A stretch of 55,222 nucleotides of DNA from positions 1 to 55,222 of the forward strand of contig SVPD01000012.1 in the NCBI GenBank assembly GCA_015066045.1, in the 5' to 3' direction. Positions 37,029 through 46,603 of the stretch are shown in pieces. The translations under genes were made by a program, and so were the position numbers. Numbering within the stretch: position 1 is the stretch's first letter; each line of letters opens with the position of its first letter. Origin of the DNA: Oscillospiraceae bacterium. Lineage in GTDB: Bacteria; Bacillota; Clostridia; Oscillospirales; Acutalibacteraceae. The notes under the pieces were generated by a model. The model was not told where the DNA came from and ran no database searches. It saw only the letters and a program-made list of their open reading frames with translations.

Positions 37029-37069
37029 AATAAGGATTAAAGCTTTTCGCCAAAGAAAGGATGAATAAT

Positions 37070-37459
37070 ATGGCAGTAAACAAAGTAAAGCTTAACATCG
37101 GCGGTACGGAATATTCCATTTTAGCCGAGGATGATGTAAAGTATGTACAGGAGCTGGGAAAAGAGCTTGACAGAGCCTTTACCAAAATTATGAAGGCAAA
37201 CACCAGCATTTCCACCACTCAGGCGGCTGTTCTTCTGGCTCTCGACTATGCCGACGAATGTAAAAAGGCCGTGGCCACTGCCGACAGACTCCGTGAGCAG
37301 ATAAAGGATTATCTTGACGACGCCTCCGACGCTAAAAGTAAGGCCGATTGGGCAAGACATGAGGCTGAGGCTCTCAAAAAAGAAGCAGAAAAGCTCCGCC
37401 TCGAAAACGGCAGACTCAAAGCAGAGCTCAGTGCAGTTCTGGACTCTGCAGGTAAATAA
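37070..37459 (+). CDS. zapA: Cell division protein ZapA
   Basis: A 129 aa protein with the ZapA N-terminal globular domain (KVKLNIGGTEYSILAEDD) and a long C-terminal coiled coil (about 70-125, rich in A/E/K/L). ZapA cross-links FtsZ protofilaments at the Z-ring. The ATG at 37070 is chosen over 37061 because AAAGG touches the earlier one. It is followed three bases later by the U32 peptidase gene. Confidence 0.88.
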   Translation: MAVNKVKLNIGGTEYSILAEDDVKYVQELGKELDRAFTKIMKANTSISTTQAAVLLALDYADECKKAVATADRLREQIKDYLDDASDAKSKADWARHEAEALKKEAEKLRLENGRLKAELSAVLDSAGK

Positions 37460-37462
37460 CAG

Positions 37463-39523
37463 ATGAAACGACCTGAAGTTCTCGCTCCCGTAGGCTCGCC
37501 TGATTCCCTTTATGCAGCCGTGCGCTCAGGTGCCGATGCAGTTTATATGGGCTGCAAAGGCTTTAATGCACGAATCAAGGCTGACAATTTCGGTGATGAT
37601 GAAATAAAAGACGCCATCGCTTACTGTCACAGTCACGGCGTCAAGGTACATATTACCATGAACACCCTCATCTCCGACGAGGAAATCCCCGAGGCACTGG
37701 AGACGTTAAAGCGTATCTGTGCCGCAGGTGCCGATGCGGTAATCGTACAGGATTTAGGCCTGGCTTCTCTTATGAAAGAGGCAGTACCCGCTCTCGAAAA
37801 GCACGCCTCTACCCAGATGTCGGTGCAGACACGTGAGGGTGTGAAGCTGCTTAAGCAAATGGGCTTTTCACGTGCCGTGCTTCCCCGTGAGCTGACAAAG
37901 GAAGAAATCAGAAGCATAAAGGACAGCACCGACATCGAAATAGAAATCTTTATTCACGGTGCCCTTTGTATGTCCGTTTCCGGTCAGTGCTATATGAGCA
38001 GTATGTTCGGCGGCAGAAGCGGAAACCGCGGACTTTGCGCTCAGCCCTGCCGTCTCCCCTTCCGGGCGGAAAACGGCACGGGTAACGATTTGAGCCTTAA
38101 GGATCTTTCACTCATCGAAAGAGCACAGGAGCTGACAGAGCTCGGCATCGACTCTCTTAAAATAGAGGGCAGAATGAAGCGCCCCGAATATGTGGCGGCT
38201 GCCGTCACTGCTATCAGAAGCACCCTCGACGGAAAAGCAGACGAAGAAATTCTTTCCAAGCTGCGTGCGGTTTTCTCACGCTCAGGCTTTACTGACGGAT
38301 ATTTTGCCGATAAAAAAGGCAGAGAAATGTTCGGCATAAGACAAAAGGAGGACGTAACCTCCGCCACCGCTCAGGTGCTGAAGGACCTTTCGAGACTTTA
38401 CGAAAAAGAAAAGGGAACCATTCCGGTCAGCTTTTTTCTGACGGTTATAAACGGTGAAAGGGTTTCTCTTTCGGCCTCTGCCATAGGTAGGAGTGTTTTC
38501 GTCGAAGAGGACTTTATCCCCGAAAGGGCAGTCAGTAAGCCTCTGACGATAGAGGGCCTCACCGACCGAATCTCCAAATGCGGCGGCACTCAGTTTTTTG
38601 CAGAAAAAACAGAAATAGACCTCGACGAAGGTCTTATCGTTCCCGCAGGTGTCATAAACAATCTGCGCAGAAGAGCCCTTTCGGAGCTCGAAAAAGCCAT
38701 CTCATCTGTAAAGGAAATCAACTTTACAGACATAGATATCGGCAGCACTGTCTATAAAGCAGAGCAGCCCCTTAAGTTTAATGTACGTATAGCCCGCACT
38801 TCTCAGCTTCCCGATAATCTCGGGAATGTGGAAAACTTATATATTCCGCTGAATTTTGAGGAAAACTTCGTGGAAAACGTAAAAAATCTGCCCGTAAATG
38901 TGGGAATCGAGGTGCCGAGAGGCATTTTCGGCTATGAAACGCTTGTGGAAAAGTATCTCCTCAGAGCCAAGGAAAAGGGAATAAGCATAGCCTACTGCTC
39001 CACACTGGATGCTCTGGCACTGGCCCGAAAGCACGGCTTTACCGTCCACACCGGCTTTTCAATGAATGTTTTCAACAGTTATTCCGTGAGCCTTTTAGAG
39101 TCCTTAGGTGTAAAGGAAATTACCTTGTCACCTGAGCTCACGCTGAAAAGACTTTCAAAAACAGGCGGCACGGCAAAAAGGGGCATCATCGGCTACGGCA
39201 GACTCCCTCTTATGCTCACGAGAAACTGTCCCGTGAAAAACGGAACCGACTGCAATGACTGTAAAAGCAATAAATTTCTTACCGACAGAAAGAATATGAA
39301 GTTCCCTGTCGTGTGCCATTTCGGCTGCAGCGAAATTCTGAACTCGCAGCCCATCTATCTGGGCGACAGACTCGGTGAAACAGAAAATCTTGACTTCATA
39401 ACCTTTTATTTTACCAAGGAAAAGAAGGAAATCTGCGAAGCTATACTCGATGCCTACCGTAAAGGCAGAAGTGTAAAAGGAGAATATACCCGCGGACTTT
39501 ACTACCGCGGACTCGAAGGATAA
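37463..39523 (+). CDS. U32-family peptidase (two-domain form)
   Basis: The 686 aa protein contains the U32 signature EIFIHGALCMSVSGQC followed by GGRSGNRGLCAQPCR, whose cysteines are typical of this family; some members, such as RlhA, modify 23S rRNA rather than cleave proteins. After a linker, a C-terminal barrel-like domain ends with a cysteine cluster (NCPVKNGTDCNDC, residues about 590-603). Pairing with zapA is common in Clostridia. Protease or RNA hydroxylation role is undecided. Confidence 0.9.
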   Translation: MKRPEVLAPVGSPDSLYAAVRSGADAVYMGCKGFNARIKADNFGDDEIKDAIAYCHSHGVKVHITMNTLISDEEIPEALETLKRICAAGADAVIVQDLGLASLMKEAVPALEKHASTQMSVQTREGVKLLKQMGFSRAVLPRELTKEEIRSIKDSTDIEIEIFIHGALCMSVSGQCYMSSMFGGRSGNRGLCAQPCRLPFRAENGTGNDLSLKDLSLIERAQELTELGIDSLKIEGRMKRPEYVAAAVTAIRSTLDGKADEEILSKLRAVFSRSGFTDGYFADKKGREMFGIRQKEDVTSATAQVLKDLSRLYEKEKGTIPVSFFLTVINGERVSLSASAIGRSVFVEEDFIPERAVSKPLTIEGLTDRISKCGGTQFFAEKTEIDLDEGLIVPAGVINNLRRRALSELEKAISSVKEINFTDIDIGSTVYKAEQPLKFNVRIARTSQLPDNLGNVENLYIPLNFEENFVENVKNLPVNVGIEVPRGIFGYETLVEKYLLRAKEKGISIAYCSTLDALALARKHGFTVHTGFSMNVFNSYSVSLLESLGVKEITLSPELTLKRLSKTGGTAKRGIIGYGRLPLMLTRNCPVKNGTDCNDCKSNKFLTDRKNMKFPVVCHFGCSEILNSQPIYLGDRLGETENLDFITFYFTKEKKEICEAILDAYRKGRSVKGEYTRGLYYRGLEG

Positions 39524-39556
39524 AAACGAAGAAATACAGAAAAGAGGATTTTAATT

Positions 39557-40054
39557 ATGCCTAAAAGAACCGACTACTTATCCTGGGATGAATACTTTAT
39601 GGGGATCGCTATGCTTTCCTCCTACAGAAGCAAGGATCCCAACACACAGGTAGGTGCCTGCATCGTAAACGATAAAAACCGCATTATGTCCGTGGGCTAT
39701 AACGGATTCCCCAGCGGCTGCAGCGATGACTGCTTCCCCTGGGAGCGAACAGGCGATGCCTATGACACCAAATATCCCTATGTATGTCATGCAGAGCTTA
39801 ACGCTATTTTAAACTGCAGAGGCATCAACCTCGAGGGCTGCCGCATTTATGTGGCTCTCTTCCCCTGTAACGAATGTGCCAAGGCTATCATTCAGAGCGG
39901 CATAAAAGAGGTGGTTTACCTTTCCGATAAGTATGCGGAAACCATGTCTACCCGAGCCTCAAAAAGAATGTTTGAGGCGGCAGGAGTAAAGCTGACGAAG
40001 CTCACCCCGACCAAAGAAAGCATAGTTATCGACTTCGATGAAAACAAGGTTTAA
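39557..40054 (+). CDS. Deoxycytidylate deaminase (ComEB-like)
   Basis: A 165 aa zinc-dependent cytidine deaminase-fold enzyme with CHAELNAIL (zinc His and catalytic Glu, near 76-78) and PCNEC (zinc cysteines). dCMP deaminase supplies dUMP for thymidylate synthesis. The N-terminal [28 protein letters not shown], spread over residues 6-33, is typical. RBS AGAGGA; terminator follows. Confidence 0.93.
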   Translation: MPKRTDYLSWDEYFMGIAMLSSYRSKDPNTQVGACIVNDKNRIMSVGYNGFPSGCSDDCFPWERTGDAYDTKYPYVCHAELNAILNCRGINLEGCRIYVALFPCNECAKAIIQSGIKEVVYLSDKYAETMSTRASKRMFEAAGVKLTKLTPTKESIVIDFDENKV

Positions 40055-40061
40055 CAAACAA

Positions 40062-40099
40062 AGGCACTGCAGAAACAAAATCAGCAGTGCCTGTTTTTT
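40062..40099. terminator. Terminator after dCMP deaminase
   Basis: AGGCACTGC/GCAGTGCCT stem followed by T6 on the plus strand; the convergent radical SAM gene ends in it. Confidence 0.85.
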
Positions 40100-41531
40100 A
40101 TTTTTCTTTTGCCGTACCGAATTCTTTTCTGCCCTCTTCAGTATCTCTGTAATACTGTGTCTTATGGTTGGGATGCTTGGTACTGTTCCAAAGAGCTTCC
40201 GCTCTCGGTGCCCATTCCTCTGCGAACTTGTCACACTTACTGCAAAGCATTTCCGCCGTTTCTTCACCGAGGAAGTTAGTGGATTTAGCACCCGTTCTCT
40301 TTATAATATCACGGAGGCACTGCGGATTTTCCAGCATAGGACAGGGACGGAGATGGTTGTCATTGAAGGGCTGGTCGTGTCTGAATGCCATAAACAGAGG
40401 ATTCTGCAAGCCCTCCAGAATAGTGTGTGTTCTGATGTTTGAGTCGGAGAAGTGAATGAAAACACAGGGCTCCATATCTCCTGCGGAATTGATGTGGAAA
40501 TAATTTCTGCCGCCTGCGATGCATCCGCCTACATATTCACCGTCACTCTGAAAATCCATAAAGAACATCGGTTTACCTGTCTTTGAATTTCTGACTCTGC
40601 GAAGCCATTTGTACATATATTCTCTCTGATCAGGAGTAGGGATGAGATCAGGAGATGCGCCGTGACCTACAGGCATAAAATTGAAATAAAGACCGAACTT
40701 TACACCGAGATCGACCATTTTATCGAGGAATTCATCACTTGTAACCTGTTCGATATTATTTCTTGTATAACAAACACTCATACCGAAAAGGCAGCCTTTT
40801 TTCTTAAGAAGCTTCATAGCATTGATAACCTTCTGATAATTGCCCTCGCCTCTTCTGGCATCTGTAGTCTCCTCTGTACCCTCGATGGAAAGAGCAAGAG
40901 CAAGGTTGCCTACTCTTTTCATTTCATCGCAGAACTTTTCATCTACGAGGTGACCGTTAGTATAGGAAAGGAAGCCGCAGTCGGGATTAGCCTCACAGAG
41001 CTTTATGAGGTCATCCTTTCTGATGAGAGGCTCACCGCCGGTAAACATATAAAAATGTGTACCGAGAGCCTTTGCCTGAGATACGATGGAAAGCATCTCA
41101 TCGAGTGTAAGATTGTGCTTGTGACCGTACTCCGCTGCCCAGCAGCCCTCACATTTACAGTTGCAGGCACTGGTGGGATCGATAAGAATCTGGAAGGGTA
41201 TGTTACATTTATACTTTTCACGGTTTTTTCTTACGGCCTTGGTGCCCTTTACACCCGCACCGAGCCCCATGGCAAGAAGCATCTTTTTGATAACATCACG
41301 GTCAATATCACGAAGGATATTCATCGCTAATTCGTAATAAACATTATCTCCGTCGCTGATACCCTTGCGGAAGGCGTCGATATAATGCTTGGGGAAGATT
41401 CCGCCCAGAAGCTTTTCACCGATGTCAACAAGCTTGAGAAGATTTCCCTGCGGATCCTTATCCACATACTTCAGAAGCTTGTCAAGAACAGCACCTGCAG
41501 CGGCTCTTTCAATTTTATCTGCCATATTCAT
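40098..41531 (-). CDS. Radical SAM protein with C-terminal cysteine domain
   Basis: The 477 aa protein has an N-terminal helical region of about 105 residues, then a radical SAM core with CNCKCEGC (C123, C127, C130 bind the [4Fe-4S]; C125 is extra) and MFTGGEPLIR. A C-terminal part with many cysteines (C-P-M-L-E-N-P-Q-C, CSKC) suggests an auxiliary cluster, like SPASM/twitch proteins. No peptide substrate gene is adjacent, so it is not obviously a RiPP maturase. The ATG at 41531 has an AGG site; an in-frame GTG 15 bases upstream overlaps that site. Confidence 0.85.
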   Translation of the reverse strand: MNMADKIERAAAGAVLDKLLKYVDKDPQGNLLKLVDIGEKLLGGIFPKHYIDAFRKGISDGDNVYYELAMNILRDIDRDVIKKMLLAMGLGAGVKGTKAVRKNREKYKCNIPFQILIDPTSACNCKCEGCWAAEYGHKHNLTLDEMLSIVSQAKALGTHFYMFTGGEPLIRKDDLIKLCEANPDCGFLSYTNGHLVDEKFCDEMKRVGNLALALSIEGTEETTDARRGEGNYQKVINAMKLLKKKGCLFGMSVCYTRNNIEQVTSDEFLDKMVDLGVKFGLYFNFMPVGHGASPDLIPTPDQREYMYKWLRRVRNSKTGKPMFFMDFQSDGEYVGGCIAGGRNYFHINSAGDMEPCVFIHFSDSNIRTHTILEGLQNPLFMAFRHDQPFNDNHLRPCPMLENPQCLRDIIKRTGAKSTNFLGEETAEMLCSKCDKFAEEWAPRAEALWNSTKHPNHKTQYYRDTEEGRKEFGTAKEK

Positions 41532-41717
41532 ATAAGTATACCTCACAAAATTCCTTGATTAAAGAAAAATATCCTTTAAATTATAGCATAAGGAAAAATA
41601 AAAGTCTATAGAAATCAATCAATAATTTATTATTGCACACAAAATCAATCCTCATTCATCACGGCTGACGCTTCGCTTAACTTTCCACTTTTTTCTGTAA
41701 GGCTTCATTTTTTACCC

Positions 41718-42956
41718 TCATTTCTCATAGTGTACTTCACCGCATTCACATTTTTCATCCATATGTAAAAGCTTTTCCAGCTTGCGGACAAATTCATTGT
41801 ATTCTCTCATCAGCTTCTTTTTACTGTGGCAGATACATCTGCAGTCCGTTTCGGGCACAGAAAATTCTTTCTCAGCCTCCACTGCTCTGCTGTGCATTTC
41901 TGCAACGGTTGCCGTTACCTTTATCCTTGCATCGCCGAAAATGCCGTCATAAACAACCTCAGGCTTTATGTAGATATAATAGCCGAGAACAGTATCCGAA
42001 AGGGTGTACTGTCCGTCCCAGTCATTATAATAAGCCACCGCACTTGTTCCTGTTATTGTTTCTTTATTTGTCAGCGTTACGGTGTAGCTCACGCTTACAG
42101 GTCGGTATCTCAAATCGAAGGTACAGTCGGTGATTTCTATGCTTTCGATGGGCAGACTGTATTCTCCGCCCTCAAGAACAGTGACACTGTCAAGAAAACG
42201 GAGCTCAGGCTTTTCTTCCCAATTAAAATAAATATCTGCCTGATGTCCGTCAAGATACATTTCAAGGTATCCGTTCTCATCCATTTTTCTTTCCATCGGA
42301 CAGACAACCCTTCTGCCGTCGCTGTAGGTAATCTCAAACTCTCTTGCACCCAGGTCAAAGGTTTCCGCATCGGTATAATATTTAAGCTCTTCGTCGGTAA
42401 CAGCCTTAACCTCTTTTACAACACATTCCGTAAGCTCTTTGATGAAGGTAGTCTCATAACGGTCAAATTCCGTATCCGAAAGCAGACCTGACTTGGATAA
42501 AACGACCGTAATATTTACATCGGCTGTATTTATACCCTTGCTAAAATTTTCTCTGCACTGCTTGGACGAAACGGTCGCTTTCAGATAAAGTCTGCCTCCG
42601 TCATCCGTCGGCTCACCTAAAAAGAAATCATTGTCAATATAATATTCCTTGCCGTCATCCATAGTAACCTTGAAGGTATATTCCAGAAGCGAACTGTAAA
42701 TATTGCAATCATCTTCCGTCCCGTAGCTCCCGGCTTCAATAGCCGAAAGAGAAATCGGGTTTGTGTCCACCGGTTCCACCGAGACAATCCTCGCTATATG
42801 GGATGTGTCCGCCGACCACAGATAAAACACACCGACGCCGGCAAAAAACAAAAACACAATCGCCGCCGATATGTAAGTGACCCACTTATACGGCTTACTG
42901 TTCTTCATCATATATTCGTGACCTTCATTCGTGCGGTAATAGCTTCTGTATTTCAT
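41718..42956 (-). CDS. Membrane-anchored protein of unknown function
   Basis: A 412 aa protein I do not recognise. A single N-terminal transmembrane helix (about 24-50) follows a basic cytoplasmic segment. The rest is an acidic, beta-rich extracytoplasmic part with repeated DGxxY-type strands. Near the C-terminus are the cysteine pairs CRCICH and CECGE, which could bind metal, on either side of a charged helix. The ATG at 42956 follows GAGGAG. It is flanked by non-coding DNA on both sides and appears monocistronic. Confidence 0.65.
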   Translation of the reverse strand: MKYRSYYRTNEGHEYMMKNSKPYKWVTYISAAIVFLFFAGVGVFYLWSADTSHIARIVSVEPVDTNPISLSAIEAGSYGTEDDCNIYSSLLEYTFKVTMDDGKEYYIDNDFFLGEPTDDGGRLYLKATVSSKQCRENFSKGINTADVNITVVLSKSGLLSDTEFDRYETTFIKELTECVVKEVKAVTDEELKYYTDAETFDLGAREFEITYSDGRRVVCPMERKMDENGYLEMYLDGHQADIYFNWEEKPELRFLDSVTVLEGGEYSLPIESIEITDCTFDLRYRPVSVSYTVTLTNKETITGTSAVAYYNDWDGQYTLSDTVLGYYIYIKPEVVYDGIFGDARIKVTATVAEMHSRAVEAEKEFSVPETDCRCICHSKKKLMREYNEFVRKLEKLLHMDEKCECGEVHYEK

Positions 42957-43164
42957 ATTTCTTCTCCTCAATTTTTCTTATGCCCATATTCTATAATACT
43001 TCCGCGGCAAAGTTAAATGCTGTCTTTGTATCAATAATACCACTTTCCCTCAAAAAAAACAAATATAAAAAGTGCAAAAAGGTCTTTATAATTTTTCAAA
43101 AGTGAAAAATTTCTCTTCCAGACAAAAACATAGAATATCCGTTCTTAAAATATATAAAAAACAC

Positions 43165-43193
43165 TTGATTTTCATTTAAGTTTATATTATAAT
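43165..43193 (+). promoter_or_regulatory. Promoter of the SRP RNA/dnaX locus
   Basis: TTGATT, 17 bases, TATAAT. Transcription would start near 43200, just before a GGGG-TATT-CCCC hairpin. The 208 bases between this and the 42956 start contain nothing I recognise. Confidence 0.75.
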
Positions 43194-43235
43194 ATTTAGG
43201 CTATCAATCACAGGGGTATTCCCCCGAATAAAACG

Positions 43236-43386
43236 AAGATACTTTATTTTGGTCATGCAGCAGTGGGTTCTGTGCGACAGTACACTGTGAACCATGTCAG
43301 GCGGGGAACCGAGCAGCATTAAGCAATTCGTCTGTGCGACACAGGTCAGCCTGCTGCTGTATGACCAAGAAAAAGTGTCTTTTTTT
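43236..43386 (+). ncRNA. ffs: Signal recognition particle RNA (4.5S/SRP, small bacterial type)
   Basis: The conserved apical domain is clear: GTCAGGCGGGGAACCGAGCA with the asymmetric loop and GGAA-type tetraloop that bind Ffh. The ends pair over a long helix (GGTCATGCAGCAG at 43251 with CTGCTGTATGACC ending 43366), extended outward by AAGATACTTTATTTT and its partner, which ends in T7 as terminator. No Alu domain is seen. SRP RNA ahead of dnaX is conserved in Firmicutes. Confidence 0.9.
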
Positions 43387-43415
43387 AAACCAAAGAAGCT
43401 CAGGGAGGCGAAAGA

Positions 43416-45059
43416 ATGTATCAGGTATTATACAGAAAATACAGACCGAAGGTTTTTTCCGATGTAGTGGGACAGGAGCACATCACCACCACTCTTGCAA
43501 AGGAAATAGAAACAGGCAAGCTTTCTCACGCCTACCTTTTCACCGGCTCCAGAGGTACGGGTAAAACCACCTGTGCGAAAATTCTTTCCAAGGCAGTAAA
43601 CTGTCTTCATCCCGTCAACGGTAACCCCTGCAACGAATGTGAGGTCTGTCAGGGCATCGAGTCGGGTGCTATCCTTGACATAGCAGAAATCGACGCCGCA
43701 AGTAATAACGGTGTAGACAATATCCGTGACATACGTGAGGAGATAAACTTCACCCCCGCCTCCTGTAAGTACCGTGTCTACATCATCGACGAGGTGCATA
43801 TGCTCTCCATCGGTGCATTCAATGCTCTGCTGAAAACTCTCGAGGAGCCGCCCGCACACGTTAAGTTTATTCTCGCCACCACAGAGGTGCACAAGCTTCC
43901 CGTCACCATTCTCTCCCGCTGTCAGCGCTTCGATTTCCACAGAGTTACTCCCGAGGCTATGGCCAAAAGAATGAACTACATCGCTTCCGAGGAAGGCTTC
44001 ACCGTAACTGAGGAGGCGCTCTCCCTTATCGCCAGAATAGCCGACGGTGGTATGCGTGATGCTCTTTCTCTTCTCGACCAGTGCACAGGCCACGGCGACA
44101 CCGTCGATGCTGACCTTGTCTGCTCCGTAGCGGGTATGACGGGAAAGGACCATCTTTTCTCTCTTGCCTCAGCAGTAAACGAAAAAAACTCTGCAAAGGC
44201 TCTCGAGCTTATCAGTGACCTTCACGGAAAAAGCTGCGATATGGAAAGACTTTGCTCAGATATGATAAATCATTTCCGTAATCTTATGATAGTCAAAACC
44301 GTCAGAAGTGCCGAAAGCCTTCTCGTATGCACCGCTGACGAGCTTCAGCAGTATAAGGATCAGAGCGGTAAATTCACCCTCGAAAATATTCTCTACTGCA
44401 TTTCACTGCTGCAGGAGACTATGGCAAACATAAAAAGAGGCGTAAACAGAAGAACTGAAATGGAAATGACCTTTATCAGACTTTCCACACCATCTCTGAC
44501 CGCAGACAGTGAAAACCTTCTGAGACGTATCGCAGAGATAGAGAATAAAATCAAAGGCGGAAGCCTCACCTTTACACCTGCAGCGAAATCACCGACGGCT
44601 GCAGAGCCTGCCGAAAGCACGAAGGCTCCTTCACCGGCACCCGAGGCCGAGGCTGCCACACCCGTTCAGGCTCCCCCTCCCCCGCAGGAAAGCATCCCCT
44701 TCCCCGAGGAGAAAGCTGCCCCTGCTGAGGAAGAGCTGCCCTGGGCAGAGGTTATGCAGGAGCTCACAGGACTGAATATGCCCTTATGGGGTGTTCTCAA
44801 CGGCTCATCGGCAGTAATTCAGGGTGATTTCGTTCTCATCAAAAGCGACAATCCCACTCTCAGCGCATTTATCAAAACAGGCACAAACGCCAGAGATGTG
44901 AAAACGGCCATAAAAAATGTGACAGGCAGAGCCTACCGTCTCGGTCTTTACAATGCCTCGGCACAGGCACCCTCAGCTCCCGCTCAGTCGAAAAAGGATC
45001 CTCTGGAAAACCTTATCGGCAAAGCAAGAGATATGGGCATAAATGTTGACGTAAAATAA
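43416..45059 (+). CDS. dnaX: DNA polymerase III subunits gamma/tau
   Basis: DnaX (547 aa) is the clamp-loader ATPase. Walker A GSRGTGKTT (44-52), a zinc module with C63, C72, C75 and C78, and Walker B IIDEVHML are present; domain III follows, then a Pro/Ala/Glu-rich linker (about 385-440) and a tau C-terminal domain. No strong slippery A6G-type site for gamma formation was noticed. First gene of dnaX-ybaB-recR. Confidence 0.96.
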   Translation: MYQVLYRKYRPKVFSDVVGQEHITTTLAKEIETGKLSHAYLFTGSRGTGKTTCAKILSKAVNCLHPVNGNPCNECEVCQGIESGAILDIAEIDAASNNGVDNIRDIREEINFTPASCKYRVYIIDEVHMLSIGAFNALLKTLEEPPAHVKFILATTEVHKLPVTILSRCQRFDFHRVTPEAMAKRMNYIASEEGFTVTEEALSLIARIADGGMRDALSLLDQCTGHGDTVDADLVCSVAGMTGKDHLFSLASAVNEKNSAKALELISDLHGKSCDMERLCSDMINHFRNLMIVKTVRSAESLLVCTADELQQYKDQSGKFTLENILYCISLLQETMANIKRGVNRRTEMEMTFIRLSTPSLTADSENLLRRIAEIENKIKGGSLTFTPAAKSPTAAEPAESTKAPSPAPEAEAATPVQAPPPPQESIPFPEEKAAPAEEELPWAEVMQELTGLNMPLWGVLNGSSAVIQGDFVLIKSDNPTLSAFIKTGTNARDVKTAIKNVTGRAYRLGLYNASAQAPSAPAQSKKDPLENLIGKARDMGINVDVK

Positions 45060-45110
45060 TGATTATTGTATAATCAAAAAGATAAAACTATTAACAAAGG
45101 AGACATTAAA

Positions 45111-45443
45111 ATGAAAGCAAGAATTCCCGGCGGCATGGGTGGCGGCCAGATGAATATGATGAAAAAAATCCAGGAAATGCAGGCTCAGCTCGAACAGAAG
45201 CAGGCAGAAATCGAAGCAAGTGAATTTACCGCATCTGCAGGCGGCGGAGCAGTAGAGGTTACCGTTTCCGGTGCTCACGAGGTAAAGGACATCAAGCTTC
45301 AGCCTGATGTAGTGGATCCCGACGACATCGAAATGCTCTCTGACCTTATCATCGCCGCTACAAATGAGGCAATGAGAAAGGCCGACGATGCTATGGAGCA
45401 GGCTATGAATGCCGCTAAGGGCGGTCTTAACCTCCCCTTCTGA
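45111..45443 (+). CDS. YbaB/EbfC family nucleoid-associated protein
   Basis: A 110 aa protein with the YbaB fold: Gly/Met-rich N-terminus, helix [19 protein letters not shown], central [16 protein letters not shown] and [14 protein letters not shown]. It binds DNA as a dimer and is conserved between dnaX and recR. The ATG at 45111 follows AAAGGAG; an in-frame start 45 bases upstream is rejected. Its stop overlaps recR by one base. Confidence 0.94.
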   Translation: MKARIPGGMGGGQMNMMKKIQEMQAQLEQKQAEIEASEFTASAGGGAVEVTVSGAHEVKDIKLQPDVVDPDDIEMLSDLIIAATNEAMRKADDAMEQAMNAAKGGLNLPF

Positions 45444-46045
45444 TGGCAGGATATAACGTCGCCTCTCTTTCGAGGCTTATCGAACAGTTTGAGCGTATGC
45501 CGGGCATAGGACACAAGACAGCACAGAGAATGGCCTTTTATGTTCTCGGTCTGAAAAAGGAGGAGGCCCAGGCCTTTTCCGATGCCATACTTAACGCTCA
45601 CGAAAAAATCAAAAAGTGTACACGCTGCTGCAATCTTGCCGAAGAGGAGCTCTGCCCCATCTGCAAAAGCGGAAACAGGGACGAAAGTCTGGTCTGCGTG
45701 GTAGAGGATCCGAGAGATGTTATGGCTTTTGAGCGCACACACGAATACGAGGGTACATACCATGTCCTTCACGGAGTCATCTCCCCTATGAACGGCATCG
45801 GCCCCGAGGATATCACCGTAAAAGAGCTTATCGCACGCTTTTCCAACGGCAAAATCAAAGAGGTTATTATGGCAACCAACCCCACGGTAGAGGGCGAGGC
45901 GACTGCTATGTATATTTCCCGTCTGCTGAAGCCCCTCGGTGTCACTGTGACAAGACTGGCTTACGGCGTCCCCGTGGGTGCGGACTTAGAATATGCCGAT
46001 GAGGTCACTCTCACGAGAGCTCTCGAGGGCAGACGCAGTCTGTAA
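45443..46045 (+). CDS. recR: Recombination mediator protein RecR
   Basis: RecR (200 aa) acts with RecF/RecO to load RecA at gaps. It shows the helix-hairpin-helix start ([20 protein letters not shown]), a C4 zinc finger (CTRCCN, CPIC), the Toprim strand [12 protein letters not shown] and the C-terminal Walker-like ALEGRRSL. Last gene of the dnaX operon. Confidence 0.96.
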   Translation: MAGYNVASLSRLIEQFERMPGIGHKTAQRMAFYVLGLKKEEAQAFSDAILNAHEKIKKCTRCCNLAEEELCPICKSGNRDESLVCVVEDPRDVMAFERTHEYEGTYHVLHGVISPMNGIGPEDITVKELIARFSNGKIKEVIMATNPTVEGEATAMYISRLLKPLGVTVTRLAYGVPVGADLEYADEVTLTRALEGRRSL

Positions 46046-46046
46046 A

Positions 46047-46120
46047 AATTCACAATTCACAATGCTCAATGCACAATCGCAAGAAAACTCCGTCAAAAGA
46101 AGAAGATTCTATCCGCCGAA
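46047..46120. repeat. Left inverted repeat flanking the pyrophosphatase-like gene
   Basis: About 74 bases starting with tandem AATTCACAATTCACAATG-type repeats and ending ATCCGCCGAA. It aligns, with gaps and mismatches, to the reverse complement of 46506-46578. It begins two bases after the recR stop. Confidence 0.55.
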
Positions 46121-46160
46121 TTTACAAAGATAAATTTTAATTTTCAGAGGTAGATTTGTT

Positions 46161-46484
46161 ATGATCGGAAACACTGTAAGAGTTATAGTTGACAGACCTT
46201 TGGGAAGTTATCATCCAAAGCATAAGGATATGTATTATCCTGTAAATTACGGCTTTATCGAAGGAATTATTGCACCTGACGGAGAAGAACAGGATGCTTA
46301 CATTTTAGGTGTAAACGAACCTGTAAAAGAATTTGTCGGTAAAATAATTGCGATTATACACAGATGTGATGATGTTGAAGAAAAGTGGGTTGTAGCTCCC
46401 GAAAACATATCATTTACAAAAGAGGAAATACTTGAAAAGGTGTTTTTTCAAGAGCAATACTTCAAAACAGAGATAATAATGTAA
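46161..46484 (+). CDS. Inorganic pyrophosphatase-like protein, short form
   Basis: A 107 aa relative of family I pyrophosphatase: YYPVNYGFIEG, DGEEQDAYILG (metal-binding Asp/Glu cluster) and DDVEEKWVVAPE correspond to the core active-site strands, but the usual N-terminal part of the roughly 170 aa enzyme is absent. Short homologues of this sort are known in Firmicutes; activity is uncertain. Its codons are much richer in A/T than dnaX, recR or smpB, and it sits between inverted repeats in an otherwise conserved gene order, so acquisition is likely. RBS AGAGG. Confidence 0.75.
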   Translation: MIGNTVRVIVDRPLGSYHPKHKDMYYPVNYGFIEGIIAPDGEEQDAYILGVNEPVKEFVGKIIAIIHRCDDVEEKWVVAPENISFTKEEILEKVFFQEQYFKTEIIM

Positions 46485-46505
46485 ACATACATAAAACAAG
46501 CTTTA

Positions 46506-46578
46506 CTCGGCGGGATGTCTTTTTCGACTTGCACACGGTCCGGCGCGATTGCGAATTGCGAATTGAGCATTCCGAATT
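46506..46578. repeat. Right inverted repeat flanking the pyrophosphatase-like gene
   Basis: Begins TCGGCGGGATGTC and ends in GCGAATTGAGCATTCCGAATT. Reverse-complemented it matches the left repeat in the GTC-AAAA-AGA, ATCC-GCCGA and AATGCTCAAT segments. The smpB ribosome binding site lies just beyond it. Confidence 0.55.
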
Positions 46579-46603
46579 AAAAATAAGAAAGGTGGTGCCT
46601 TGT

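Noticed and set aside
40098-41531. RiPP maturation system round the radical SAM gene
   Set aside because: No short precursor peptide, RRE domain or exporter is adjacent; flanking genes are dCMP deaminase and an unrelated membrane protein.
43416-45059. Programmed frameshift in dnaX producing gamma
   Set aside because: No run of six or more As followed by G with a downstream hairpin was seen; the frame is continuous through tau.
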